Shown in pieces: positions 25,401 through 33,942 of a stretch of DNA of 64,000 bases. Numbering within the stretch: the stretch's first letter is position 1; each line of letters begins with the position of its first letter. Below the pieces are notes generated by a model, which saw nothing but the letters and a program-made list of their open reading frames with translations, had not been told where the DNA came from and did no database searches. This DNA comes from Lamellibrachia satsuma (Eukaryota; Annelida; Polychaeta; Sabellida; Siboglinidae): positions 3,920,536-3,984,535 of the forward strand of contig BSQZ01000018.1 in NCBI GenBank assembly GCA_033239005.1. The letters run 5' to 3'. The translations under genes were made by a program, and so were the position numbers.

Positions 25401-28052
25401 TTCTCTAGAGAGCACAGGGATTAAGGATCAACAATTTCTATGTTTAATCCAGGATAGCTTTCTTACTCAGCACGTACTAGAACCAACCAGGGGAGAAAAT
25501 GTATTAGATATAGTTTTGTCATCACAAAAAGAATTAGTGGACAATGTAAAAATATTTGAACCATTGGGTAATAGTGACCATAATCAAATACATTTTGACA
25601 TCAATGTAAAATCTGAAAGTAAAAATAAGAAAACGTACAAGAGAAACTTCCACAAAGGTAACTACAAAGATATGAGAAAATACTTAGCAAAGCTAGATTG
25701 GAATAACATGCTGATGAATAAAACCGCAACTGAATGTTGGAATATTCTAAAATATGAAATTGAGAGTATCATCGATAAATTTGTTCCCTTGAAAAACCAA
25801 GGAAAACGGTCTAGAAAGAAACACTTGTCAAAAGAAGCTATTAGAAAAATAGTGTTTAAGCAAACTATGTGGAGGGTTTATAGGCGTACCAGAAAGGATG
25901 AAGACTATGCAAATTACAAAGAGGCACTTAACAACTGAAATTAGAAAATCTAAAAGAACCTTTGAAAAAAAATTGGCAGGTAATATAAAAAATGACAGCA
26001 AGAGTTTCTATGCTTATGTAAGGAGTAAACAGAATGTTCGAGATAAGGACGGACCACTGGAAAACAACAGGGGAAACATAATTTCAGAGGGGTTTCAAAT
26101 GGCAGAGGTCCTGAACGAGTATATCAGCTCAGTATTTACCACAGAAGATATCAGCTCACTTCCAGTTCCATTTACTAAATTTGAGGGAAATAAATCAGAA
26201 CATTTAGGGCAGTTATTTGTAACTCCTGTAATGATAGCAAACAAAATTAAGAAGATGAAAGATAATAAATCACCTGGAGTTGATGGGATACCACCAAAAC
26301 TGCTTAAGGAAATTGTTGAGCAAATTAGTATACCACTTGCAAAATTGTTTAACTTGTCACTAGAAGAAGGAATAGTTCCTTCAGAATGGAAAGAAGCAAA
26401 CATTACGCCACTATTTAAGAAGGGATCGAGGAACAAGCCAGAAAATTACAGATCAGTGGCAGTGAGTTTAACATCAGTTGTATGTAAATTACTCGAAACA
26501 TTAATTAGAGACCACATGGTGGAATTCCTTGTAAAACATAATTTAAGAAATACATCTCAACATGGGTTCCTAAAAGCAAGGTCATGTCAAACCAATCTCT
26601 TGTGTTTTTTTGAAGAAATTACAAAGTGGGTAGATGACGGGTCACCAGTGGATGTTGTCTACTTAGATTTTCAGAAAGCTTTCGATAAAGTGCCACACCA
26701 AAGATTAATACTTAAACTAAATGCCCATGGTATAGGTAATGATGTAATAAACTGGATAGAAAAGTGGCTTACACACAGAAGACAGAGAGTAATAGTAGAC
26801 AGTGAGATTTCAAACTGGAAATCGGTTTTGAGTGGGGTACTACAGGGATCAGTATTAGGCCCTACACTGTTTTTAATATATATAAATGATCTAGAAGATG
26901 ACATATCTAGCAAAGTACTCAAATTTGCAGATGACACAAAAGTATTCAGAAAGGTTACAAATGATACAGATAAACAAAGTTTACAGGATGATCTAGATAA
27001 ATTAGATAAATGGTCAGAAAAATGGCAAATGTTATTAAATTTTGGGAAGTGCATATGTATAAACATAGGACATGAAAACATGGACGAAGAATATAAAATG
27101 GGGGATGCTGTACTAGGTAGAACCACACAAGAAAAGGACTTAGGAGTAACATTTAGTGCTGACATGAAAGTTTCAGAGCACTGTGGGATTGCTGCTTCAA
27201 AAGGAAATCAAATTCTAGGGCTAATTAGGAGAACTATCATCTATAAGGAGAAACAGCTAATTGTACCCCTGTACAAAGCAATAGTTAGACCACATTTGGA
27301 ATATTGTATTCAAGCATGGAGGCCGTATCGTAAAAAGGACATAAATAAGCTAGAAAGAATACAACGAAGAGCAACCAAAATGATTCCAGAATTGAGAGAC
27401 CTTAGTTACGAAAGTCGCCTATTACAATGTGGTTTGACAACACTAGAGACCAGGAGACTAAGAGGAGACCAAATAGAAGTATTTAAAATAGTGAACGGTT
27501 ATGAGGATGTTGATAGGAATATGTTCTTCAAACTTAAAGAAGGCAGTAGAACCAAAGGACACAAAGCAGCATTAGTTAAGGAGCAGTGTATGTTGGACAT
27601 GAGAAAGTACTCATTCTCACAGAGGGTGATAAATGAATGGAACAAATTGCCAAATGATTGTGTTAATGCTAGTAGTGTGAATATGTTTAAAAATAGAATT
27701 TACAGATATTTGATAAGGGTGGGCTACACATAGATGAGAAAATTGTTGGACTCTCGATAAGCCAATGGCTTCCTTGTCCACTTTGCCATCTGGAACTTGT
27801 TGTTTGGGATGGCAATCTTGTTAAATCTTGTTAAAGGCATACTCTAACTCTTGCAGGAAATCTCCATTATCGCCCACAAACAAACTAATACTTTGTAGTT
27901 CGTGTTATATTTGCTATGATAAGTTGGTAACGGGTTATTAAATATAACGTATTAAAAATCATACATATTAGTTAATTATATGTAATTACCTACCAATAAC
28001 TTTTCGTATAAATGCACTTTTCACGTTCCGGAAGAAATATCGCATCAACCAT
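16166..28052 (-). CDS. NTAQ1: Protein N-terminal glutamine amidohydrolase (6 exons, complete)
   Basis: NTAQ1 deamidates N-terminal Gln to Glu, a tertiary-destabilising step of the Arg/N-degron pathway, in cytosol and nucleus (family knowledge). Minus-strand exons: 28052-27994, 20325-20223, 19773-19720, 18130-17985, 17638-17514, 16302-16166; phases agree and the product is 207 residues (human 205). The Cys-His-Asp triad is present: Cys20 ([13 protein letters not shown]; its codon is split TG|T over a 7.7 kb intron), His75 (IIWDYHV) and Asp90 (LVYDIDS). Other family blocks are [41 protein letters not shown] and NLQEFISM. The start is the in-frame ATG at 28052 giving [20 protein letters not shown]. 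The last 25 or so residues diverge from vertebrates. The gene is head to head with the ISOC-like gene. Confidence 0.96.
16600..17410 (-). mobile_element. Degenerate non-LTR reverse transcriptase fragment in NTAQ1 intron 5
   Basis: On the minus strand, frames broken by shifts and stops read [13 protein letters not shown] (RT domain 1 type), [56 protein letters not shown] and [19 protein letters not shown], the usual order of LINE RT blocks (Jockey/CR1-like). The catalytic FADD/YADD block is not seen. It is transposon debris, oriented like the host gene. Confidence 0.8.
18131..19719. other. NTAQ1 intron 3, nothing recognised
   Basis: The 1.6 kb of AT-rich sequence between exons 3 and 4 has no open frame over 60 codons with coding character and no repeat array. 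It holds ordinary intron sequence as far as I can see. Confidence 0.6.
20470..20870 (+). mobile_element. 3' end remnant of an RTE/L1-like LINE
   Basis: The plus strand reads [11 protein letters not shown], then [20 protein letters not shown] and, after frame changes, [17 protein letters not shown]. This is the conserved C-terminal tail of RTE-like LINE ORF2 (…LRWxGHVxRM…RWxDxV…). It lies in NTAQ1 intron 1, antisense to that gene. No RT core remains. Confidence 0.7.
21391..22946. repeat. 43-bp minisatellite, about 36 copies, ending in a palindrome
   Basis: The unit is TAGGGAAACTGTATTAGTTACAG plus GAGATGGTTGATTCACACYC. Variants are CTCTAGGG, CCCTAGGG, CCAAGGG and CCATAGGG at the junction; a few units lose AT from TGTATTAG, and one copy near 22450 is truncated. 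Blocks of several units are themselves repeated, a sign of unequal exchange. The array ends in a near-perfect palindrome, CTAGGGAAACAGTTTCCCTAG. It sits in NTAQ1 intron 1. Confidence 0.97.
22960..23580. repeat. Degenerate GGAATC/GGAGTC hexamer repeats
   Basis: Two clusters (22,970-23,060 and 23,400-23,580) of GGAATCGGAGTC-type words produce Asp/Ser-rich frames on the minus strand. The intervening 340 bp is unrelated AT-rich DNA with two similar copies of a GTGTTTGCACAGAA/GTTTGGTCAGAA segment, probably parts of an old element. Confidence 0.6.
23905..24430 (+). mobile_element. Truncated, decayed copy of the same LINE (endonuclease part only)
   Basis: It matches the endonuclease region of the adjacent LINE (25,030-25,520) at a glance above 90%: [25 protein letters not shown], the GDFNHGH-type block, and [14 protein letters not shown]. 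It carries small indels and stops in every frame. It breaks off at LDIVLS, where ORF1-like sequence of the next copy begins, so the second copy probably inserted into or recombined with the first. Confidence 0.85.
24440..24859 (+). pseudogene. LINE ORF1 C-terminal half with SGNH-esterase-like domain
   Basis: The frame reads [31 protein letters not shown], and [19 protein letters not shown], ending at TAG 24857-24859, two bases before the ORF2 frame. The D-x2-H pair in KDGLHLS and the GTNNIE-like block just upstream (out of frame, about 24480) are typical of the esterase domain found in ORF1 of CR1/L2-type LINEs. The N-terminal part, with the GDS block, is missing, so it is 5'-truncated and non-functional. 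Confidence 0.75.
24862..27733 (+). mobile_element. CR1/L2-like LINE ORF2 (endonuclease + reverse transcriptase), one frameshift
   Basis: Frame 1 (24862-25938) is an APE-type endonuclease: [43 protein letters not shown] and [12 protein letters not shown] supply the expected Asn, Glu, Asp and SDH residues. Frame 2 (25898-27733) is a reverse transcriptase with [46 protein letters not shown], the FADDTKVF catalytic box and a C-terminal domain ending [17 protein letters not shown]. The frames join by a single shift near 25,925-25,935; otherwise no stops occur, so this copy is young. After the stop, AATCTTG/TTAAATCTTGTTAAA repeats near 27,815-27,835 may be its 3' tail. It sits in NTAQ1 intron 1, antisense. 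Confidence 0.92.
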
Positions 28053-28248
28053 ACTCTCGTAACCTAACCATGAACACATATTTGATAACATTTGTTCTCT
28101 TTGCAGTCTCCCAGTTCAACTCAAGAATAACATCCTAAAACATTGCTGCCGTTTTTAATTTAGAATATGCTTAAATCGTAATGGTTGCTTTTTTTTCGAC
28201 ACATTGTTTATCTTTAGATGCAAAAGAGCGCGTCAAGAATAAGACAAG
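28053..28248. promoter_or_regulatory. 196-bp shared divergent promoter region of NTAQ1 and the ISOC-like gene
   Basis: The two start codons (NTAQ1 ATG at 28052 minus, ISOC ATG at 28249 plus) face away from each other across 196 bp, so both transcripts must start inside it unless 5' UTR exons lie elsewhere. The strip holds GAGCGCGTCAAG near the ISOC start and no clear TATA box. An out-of-frame ATG at 28218 on the plus strand could act as an upstream start. Confidence 0.7.
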
Positions 28249-29300
28249 ATGGAGCCACGGAAGAACACGAAATGTTTTGGAAATATAAAAGTGGAGCAAA
28301 CAGTATTCTTTTTGTGTGACATGCAAGAGAAGTTCAAGCCAGTGATAGCCTATTTTAAAGAAATATTGGAGGTTGCCAAGAAATTGGTATGCTACCAATT
28401 TATTATATGCAATTAAAATGTTTAGTTCGAAATGTCATACGCATGCCATTGCATGTAGGCCCATGCCATGGCCCTGGGGCATGGCATGGGCCATGGCATG
28501 GGCATGGCATTGCCACATTGTCAATGCCAATGCGGCAATGGCCAATCGCGCAAAATAGCATATACATTATTTTGATTTAAAGTGCAATAATGAATAATTA
28601 ATTTAAATAATAAATATAAAAAAAGTTCTTATTACCTAATTTTATTACATACGAATATACACATAAATATTGTGGTTTTTTATTAAATGAAATTGTGATG
28701 ATATTGCACGTATTTATGTCTATGACTATTCTATGTATGTGTATGATTGTAATTTATGTTATTGTTTTCTTATGGGTTATGAATTATCTTTTCACGTGGC
28801 CGTTTAATAGTGTGAAAATATTGTTGAACATTTAACTATTTTCCTAGAATTCACACACCGTGTGAATGTCAGTTAAGTAAAAACAATGCAGGGTAATTGA
28901 ACACATTTTTGGGATGAAAACAGCTGGACCAGAGACAACAGCTGAGCATGTTGTATTATTTAGTGTGACTGCAGGGATCTGGTTGGTGCATGCAGCTACT
29001 CAATACTCGCAACTAGTAGTATGACACCATATTCTTCATTTAAATAATCATGTTCCATTGTTGTTGTTTCAGACAACTGCTTCAAAGTATCTAGATATAC
29101 CACTAGTTGTTACAGAGCAGGTAAGCATGTCTGTAAAACCTTCATAAATCACACCATTACACTGATAAGTTTATTTATTCTTATAACTGATACATTTGTT
29201 GTGTACCATTGGATCATCACCAATAAATATATATATATATATATATATAATATGCATATCTTTATTGGTGATGATCCAATGATACACAACAAATGTACCA

Positions 29301-29351
<51 letters not shown>

Positions 29352-31376
29352 TATACATATATAATATACATATGTACAAGTATATAAACACATGCATGCA
29401 CATGTGTGTATAATAATTTTAAAACAAATGCATAACAGTTTTTACATATTTCTCAGAAAACTGAATGTCTTGGTTTACATGATAAAGTTCTCTGTACCAT
29501 GCCCCACTACTCTCCCGTGGTGTTGTATAACTGAGTGCCCACATTCAGCACTAGAGTATAACATTGTATAATGTTCTTCCCCTATTGTTCTCTTTACATT
29601 ATCATATAGGGTTTACCTTGGTTTGATTTGTATGTATTGTAAAGAGTTACAATAAATTTGATTTTATGAGGTCAATCAAGTGATGAAATTAAGAAGTTTG
29701 TAACCATCTAGAAAGAAACCAGCCAATGACAGTGCACTGTATCAGTGCCTTGGCTCTAGTATCAGTTGGAGTAGAGGCAGGGTTGTTTGATTTAAATCAT
29801 TGATTTAAATTATCATTTAAATCACTCCAAAAAAATAATTGATTTATGATTTTTTTGACTTCCAAAAATCATGTACCCTCTGTTAAGACAATAACCCAAA
29901 TCAATTTGAATAGAACATGTTTGAAAGAGTTTACAAATTTAAACATCTATATAAATATCTATATACCAGATTTAAAAAAAAAATCAAATAAATAAAAAAA
30001 TGAAATAAATCCGATTTAAATTTTTAAAAATCAATTTTTTTTAAATCATGATTTTTTTCAACCCTGAGTAGAGGAATAAATAAATGTGGAGTAATTTTTG
30101 GTCTAACAAAACAAAGAAACACCATCATCATGGATTAAGATCATGTCATACACAGAAGGATATATCAAACATGCGTTCTTATTCGCAACTTTCATACTGT
30201 ATCGAAATGTACATTTTAGCATGTTTTGCATTTGGCAGTACCCAAAAGGACTGGGCAGTACAATGTCCGAGCTAAAAGTGGACCATGCGGCCGGACTGTT
30301 CCACAAGACCAAGTTCAGTATGGTGATTCCCGAAGTCGAGAAGTTGATGTCCAGTCTCTGTAACGGCAACGTCAGACACATTGTACTCTTTGGCATCGAG
30401 GTAAACAATTTAAAACAAATGTTCTTAATCCTTCACCAGGAAGGTAGTAAGGAGTGGGCGAATTGGCCCACTCCCTAATCTTGCAAAAATTGCCATGGAA
30501 TCTAAGAATATTCTTCTCTGCCATGAGGAATTGATTAAAAATTTATAATGCATCTCATAGATTTTGTAGTATTTAAAAAGTTAGAGGATGACAACTGGGT
30601 TTAACAGCTTGCTTGCTGTCACTAATGGTTAATTTTAATGTCATCATTACCCGTACTGTTCACTTAATGAATGACCGTGATGTATTTGCCCCATTTAGGC
30701 ACATGTGTGTATCCAGCAGACAGTCATAGATCTACTAGAGCGAGGCTATGAAGTGCATGTTGTTGTCGATGCAACGTCCTCACGCAACCATGTTGACAGA
30801 ATGTTTGCCTTTGAGGTGTGTTCATAATTTGTTCACAGAAGGTTAATGTCTAGCAAAATATCCAATTAGATCTGAATTATGATGGAACAGAATTACAAAA
30901 GTAATTTTGCCTGTCAAATAAACCCTGCATTTACATCACGATTAGCTAGGGATCTTTATGCAAAAATAAAATATGAATATTTTTTCGAAATGTTGATCAC
31001 TTCCAATCCACAATGAATTGTAAATTAAGTTAATAACGAAGTTTAACTCAGCTACTCAATTCATATAATCAATAATTATATTACATAATGTCAGGTGTAC
31101 TCATGTGCATCTGAAATTTATGTTTGCGCCATAATAAGGTCAATGTAAAGTCGGTGTCGTATCCATCTCTTTGGATCATCCCTTATCCGTCCTACATTGT
31201 TGCAGCGATTCCGTCAGGCAGGAGCGATCGTGACGACTTGCGAGGCAGTGCTGCTGCAACTGGTGGGAGATAAGGAACACCCACAGTTCAAATGGATCCA
31301 GACTCTCATTATGTCTAAGTCACCCAACTCAGGCCTTGTCCCAATAACAAAGGATATCACTGTTGACCCATACTAG
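28249..31376 (+). CDS. Isochorismatase domain-containing hydrolase, ISOC1/ISOC2-like (5 exons, complete)
   Basis: This is an isochorismatase-like cysteine hydrolase of the animal ISOC1/ISOC2 group; its physiological substrate is not settled. Exons are 28249-28386, 29073-29120, 30239-30400, 30699-30815 and 31206-31376, all in phase 0, giving 211 residues (human ISOC2 205, ISOC1 298). The catalytic set is visible: Asp24 in [10 protein letters not shown], Lys85 in FHKTKFSM, and Cys120 in [12 protein letters not shown]. Other family blocks are [22 protein letters not shown], and [14 protein letters not shown]. The start gives a 22-residue lead before the first beta strand, as in ISOC2. I cannot separate ISOC1 from ISOC2 orthology by eye. 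AATAAA at 32076 is a candidate poly(A) signal. Three introns carry repeats, including a TA foldback and a MITE. Confidence 0.95.
28441..28555. repeat. GC-rich CATGCC/GGCATG/GCCAATG palindromic patch in ISOC intron 1
   Basis: Dense overlapping inverted words (CCATGCCATGGCC, GGCATGGCATGGGCCATGG, GCCAATGCGGCAATGGCCAAT) sit in an otherwise AT-rich intron. A related patch lies at 36,258-36,333 and a short one near 42,855. Confidence 0.8.
29186..29302. repeat. Inverted duplication (42-bp arms) around a TA microsatellite
   Basis: The left arm 29186-29227 and right arm 29261-29302 are reverse complements at 40 of 42 positions (core ACATTTGTTGTGTA and CATTGGATCATCACC). Between them is a 33-bp TA-rich loop; another TA array follows the right arm (29303-29370). 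It is in ISOC intron 2. Confidence 0.95.
29778..30066. mobile_element. hAT-type MITE, 289 bp, with 8-bp target duplication
   Basis: The termini CAGGGTTG...CAACCCTG are flanked on both sides by AGTAGAGG (29770-29777 and 30067-30074). The interior is rich in GATTTAAATCA words and homopolymer A/T. A longer, inverted relative lies at about 32,400-33,161. An 8-bp duplication plus CAGGG ends is typical of hAT-mobilised elements. It is in ISOC intron 2. Confidence 0.9.
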
Positions 31377-32131
31377 TAAGAACTTGATTGATGAATGTCT
31401 GCATAAGGTGTCAGAACAATAACATATCTGATCCAAAATAAGGACCAGATTTTTTATTTATGGGTAACTAAACAATTTTTATGTAGGGTCACCAAGCCCA
31501 TCTATTATCACTGGCGAGTCATTCTTGGCATCTTGACGAGTACATATAGAACAGTTGTCTTTTCGGCAAAGCGTATTTTCCAAACTAATAGATCACTTCA
31601 CACTTGCTTGCCCCAACTGTGTTCAGTGCGCCAACGCGCCAAATACAGTAAGCCAGTGTGTTGATCGTACTCGCCACATGAGGCTTCTGACTACATCGGT
31701 ACCCCTGGCAGATCAACCTGTTGAAATGTGGAACTTACAGTTGCTTGCTTGCTTAACTTTAATTGGTAGTGGTCGAATACTGATGACCATTTCGCGGGAA
31801 TGCTATTTAGGTGTATATTGCTCCGAGAAACATGCCGGCCAAGACAGGAAGTGAGATTAAGTACAACTGATTCAGCCTACATCCACACTGCACATGGGAA
31901 AATCCATGTATGTTTCAACAAGTCGATTTGCCAGGGATACTGTAGTACTACTACCACCCCTGGCTAACAAGGATGGTGTCGATCCTCGTATGCATTCCTG
32001 ATAACACCTGTATGAATGTATTTAACATAAGCCAAAGTTCTGCAGTTTGTGTTGTCTAGTTGCTTGTTATGAAGGAATAAAGAAGTATTGTAATTTTGGA
32101 TCGACTTGTATTACACTGAAAATGTAGACAT
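31377..32131. other. 3' flank of the ISOC-like gene
   Basis: The strip contains the probable 3' UTR, with AATAAA at 32076-32081. A 99-codon frame at 31555-31854 overlaps the UTR and has no recognisable similarity; I do not call it a gene. Confidence 0.5.
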
Positions 32132-32139
32132 TTATCGGA

Positions 32140-33372
32140 CAGGGGTGGGTTCAATTACACCTAATTATATCAATTACAATTACATTTCAATTTTTAGTTC
32201 AATTACAATTACACTGTTTCAATTTCAATTACAATTACATTATGCGGAACCAAATATATTCAGCATTTGTTAATTATATAGTTTTGCACTTTTGCTGAAT
32301 TTCAATATTTTGTACACAATTGATAAACAAATATAACGGTAATGATTGTAAATTGTTGAAGAATTGTGGCTTGAATTTTGAATTGTACTAAATAAAAAGA
32401 CAGCCGTTTAAACATATTTTTATTATATAAATATATATTTTAAATCTGGTATATAGACATTAATAAATATATATATATATATGTTGATGTATTTATAAAC
32501 TCTTTCAAATCAATGTAGGTACTTGTCTTAACAGAGGGTACATGAGTTTTGCTTATATAAAGACATTAGACAATGTCCACAAGGCTTCACCTCTTGTAGT
32601 TGCATAATCTGTCTTGGAAAGGAAAGAATGCTGTGTGTCTGTGGCTGTAGCAGTGCTAATTATTGTTTGCTGAAAGGGTGGATTAGCACCTGTCCATGTC
32701 CCTGTGTACTCTAAGGGTCTCTAACCAGACTGCAAACTGGTACAGTATTAAACAATGGTAGCCCAGACTGTCTCACTTGAGTCAACATACTGAATTGAGA
32801 ACAACTAGCACAAGCTCTTAGTGGACTTTAACTCAGGGCTTCTGACTTGAAAGGATACTTCCTCTGGAAGATAACTTTGTGTAGCTTCACTGCATTTAAA
32901 AAGGGAATAGCTCAGACATACACAATGTCATAAAATATTTGACTGTCAGGCTATCTGGTGTCAATACTGCTATACAAGTGTGCACACTTTGTGCTTTTGT
33001 ATTAAAAGACATACAAAACTCTGTTGATCTCAGTGCTTGTAAACAATTATTTGTGCTAAATTCATATAAATTACCGATTACAAAAATCAGAAGTAAAAAA
33101 AATCATAAATCAATGATTTTATGGAGTGATTTAAATCAATGATTTAAATCAAACAACCCTGAACCTGTATGAGACTTAAATTATATTTTATTGACAGTTT
33201 GTTCAGGTAGTTTGTGATATGAAAAGTATTGTAATTGATTGTAATTGAAATAAATTTTCAATTATACAAAATATAACAATTACAATTACAGCACAAAGTT
33301 GAAACCATAATCAATTACAATTACACAATTTTGCTGTAATCAATTACAATTACGTAATTGGACCCAGCCCTG
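32140..33372. mobile_element. hAT-type non-autonomous element, 1,233 bp, with 8-bp target duplication
   Basis: The termini are CAGGGGTGGGTTCAATTAC and, inverted, CAGGGCTGGGTCCAATTACG (imperfect inverted repeat). TTATCGGA flanks both ends (32132-32139, 33373-33380). Subterminal regions consist of TCAATTACAATTACA repeats on both sides. It carries no transposase, and most of its interior is another inserted element. Confidence 0.93.
32400..33161 (-). mobile_element. Second MITE nested in the 32.1 kb element, inverted longer relative of the 29.8 kb MITE
   Basis: Its right end ATTTAAATCAAACAACCCTG (to 33161) is the complement of the 29,778 terminus. AACTCTTTCAAA, GTCTTAACAGAGGGTACATG and TTTAAATCTGGTATATAGA match the complement of 29.87-29.97 kb. 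It keeps about 550 bp of interior (32,540-33,090) that the 29.8 kb copy lacks. Its far left terminus is not recognisable. The nesting gives a relative age: it landed after the 32,140 element. Confidence 0.8.
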
Positions 33373-33942
33373 TTATCGGAAGGAATAAAATTAAGTAAAT
33401 TGTGTCTGATTCAGCAACTAAAACAAAACGCAGTCCAAAATATCAAACTATACTGCTTGGGACTAAAACAGCACAATATCCAGTCTAGTCAGTGTTCTAA
33501 GCTTTGAAATATTAAATAGGTTCAATCTAATGCTTGAGTCTTGTTTCAACTTTTATCTTAATACTAAGCCTTATCATGTACAAGAGTTGTTATTATTTAA
33601 TACTTATCAAGAGTATAACTGGTTACCTTGACGGCAATTGTAAATAGACATCATGAAAAACTATGTCGGTGTTTATATACGAAAAACATCTTTAATGTAC
33701 ATAACATTGCAAGTTACTGCCAACTGACTGAAACACAGTCGCATAATTCAGATTGAAATCAACCAAATGCTGAAATCGGGCACATGATCAGATATCAGCA
33801 TAAAATAATATTATAAAATTCAACAGAAATGCAGTGAAAATGCACAAATTCTACATACTGCATGCTGTTTTAGATGCAGTGCGTATATCACAAGATAAAC
33901 TAACTGTCCATTGAGATCCACAGAACGCCCACCCTCAACATT

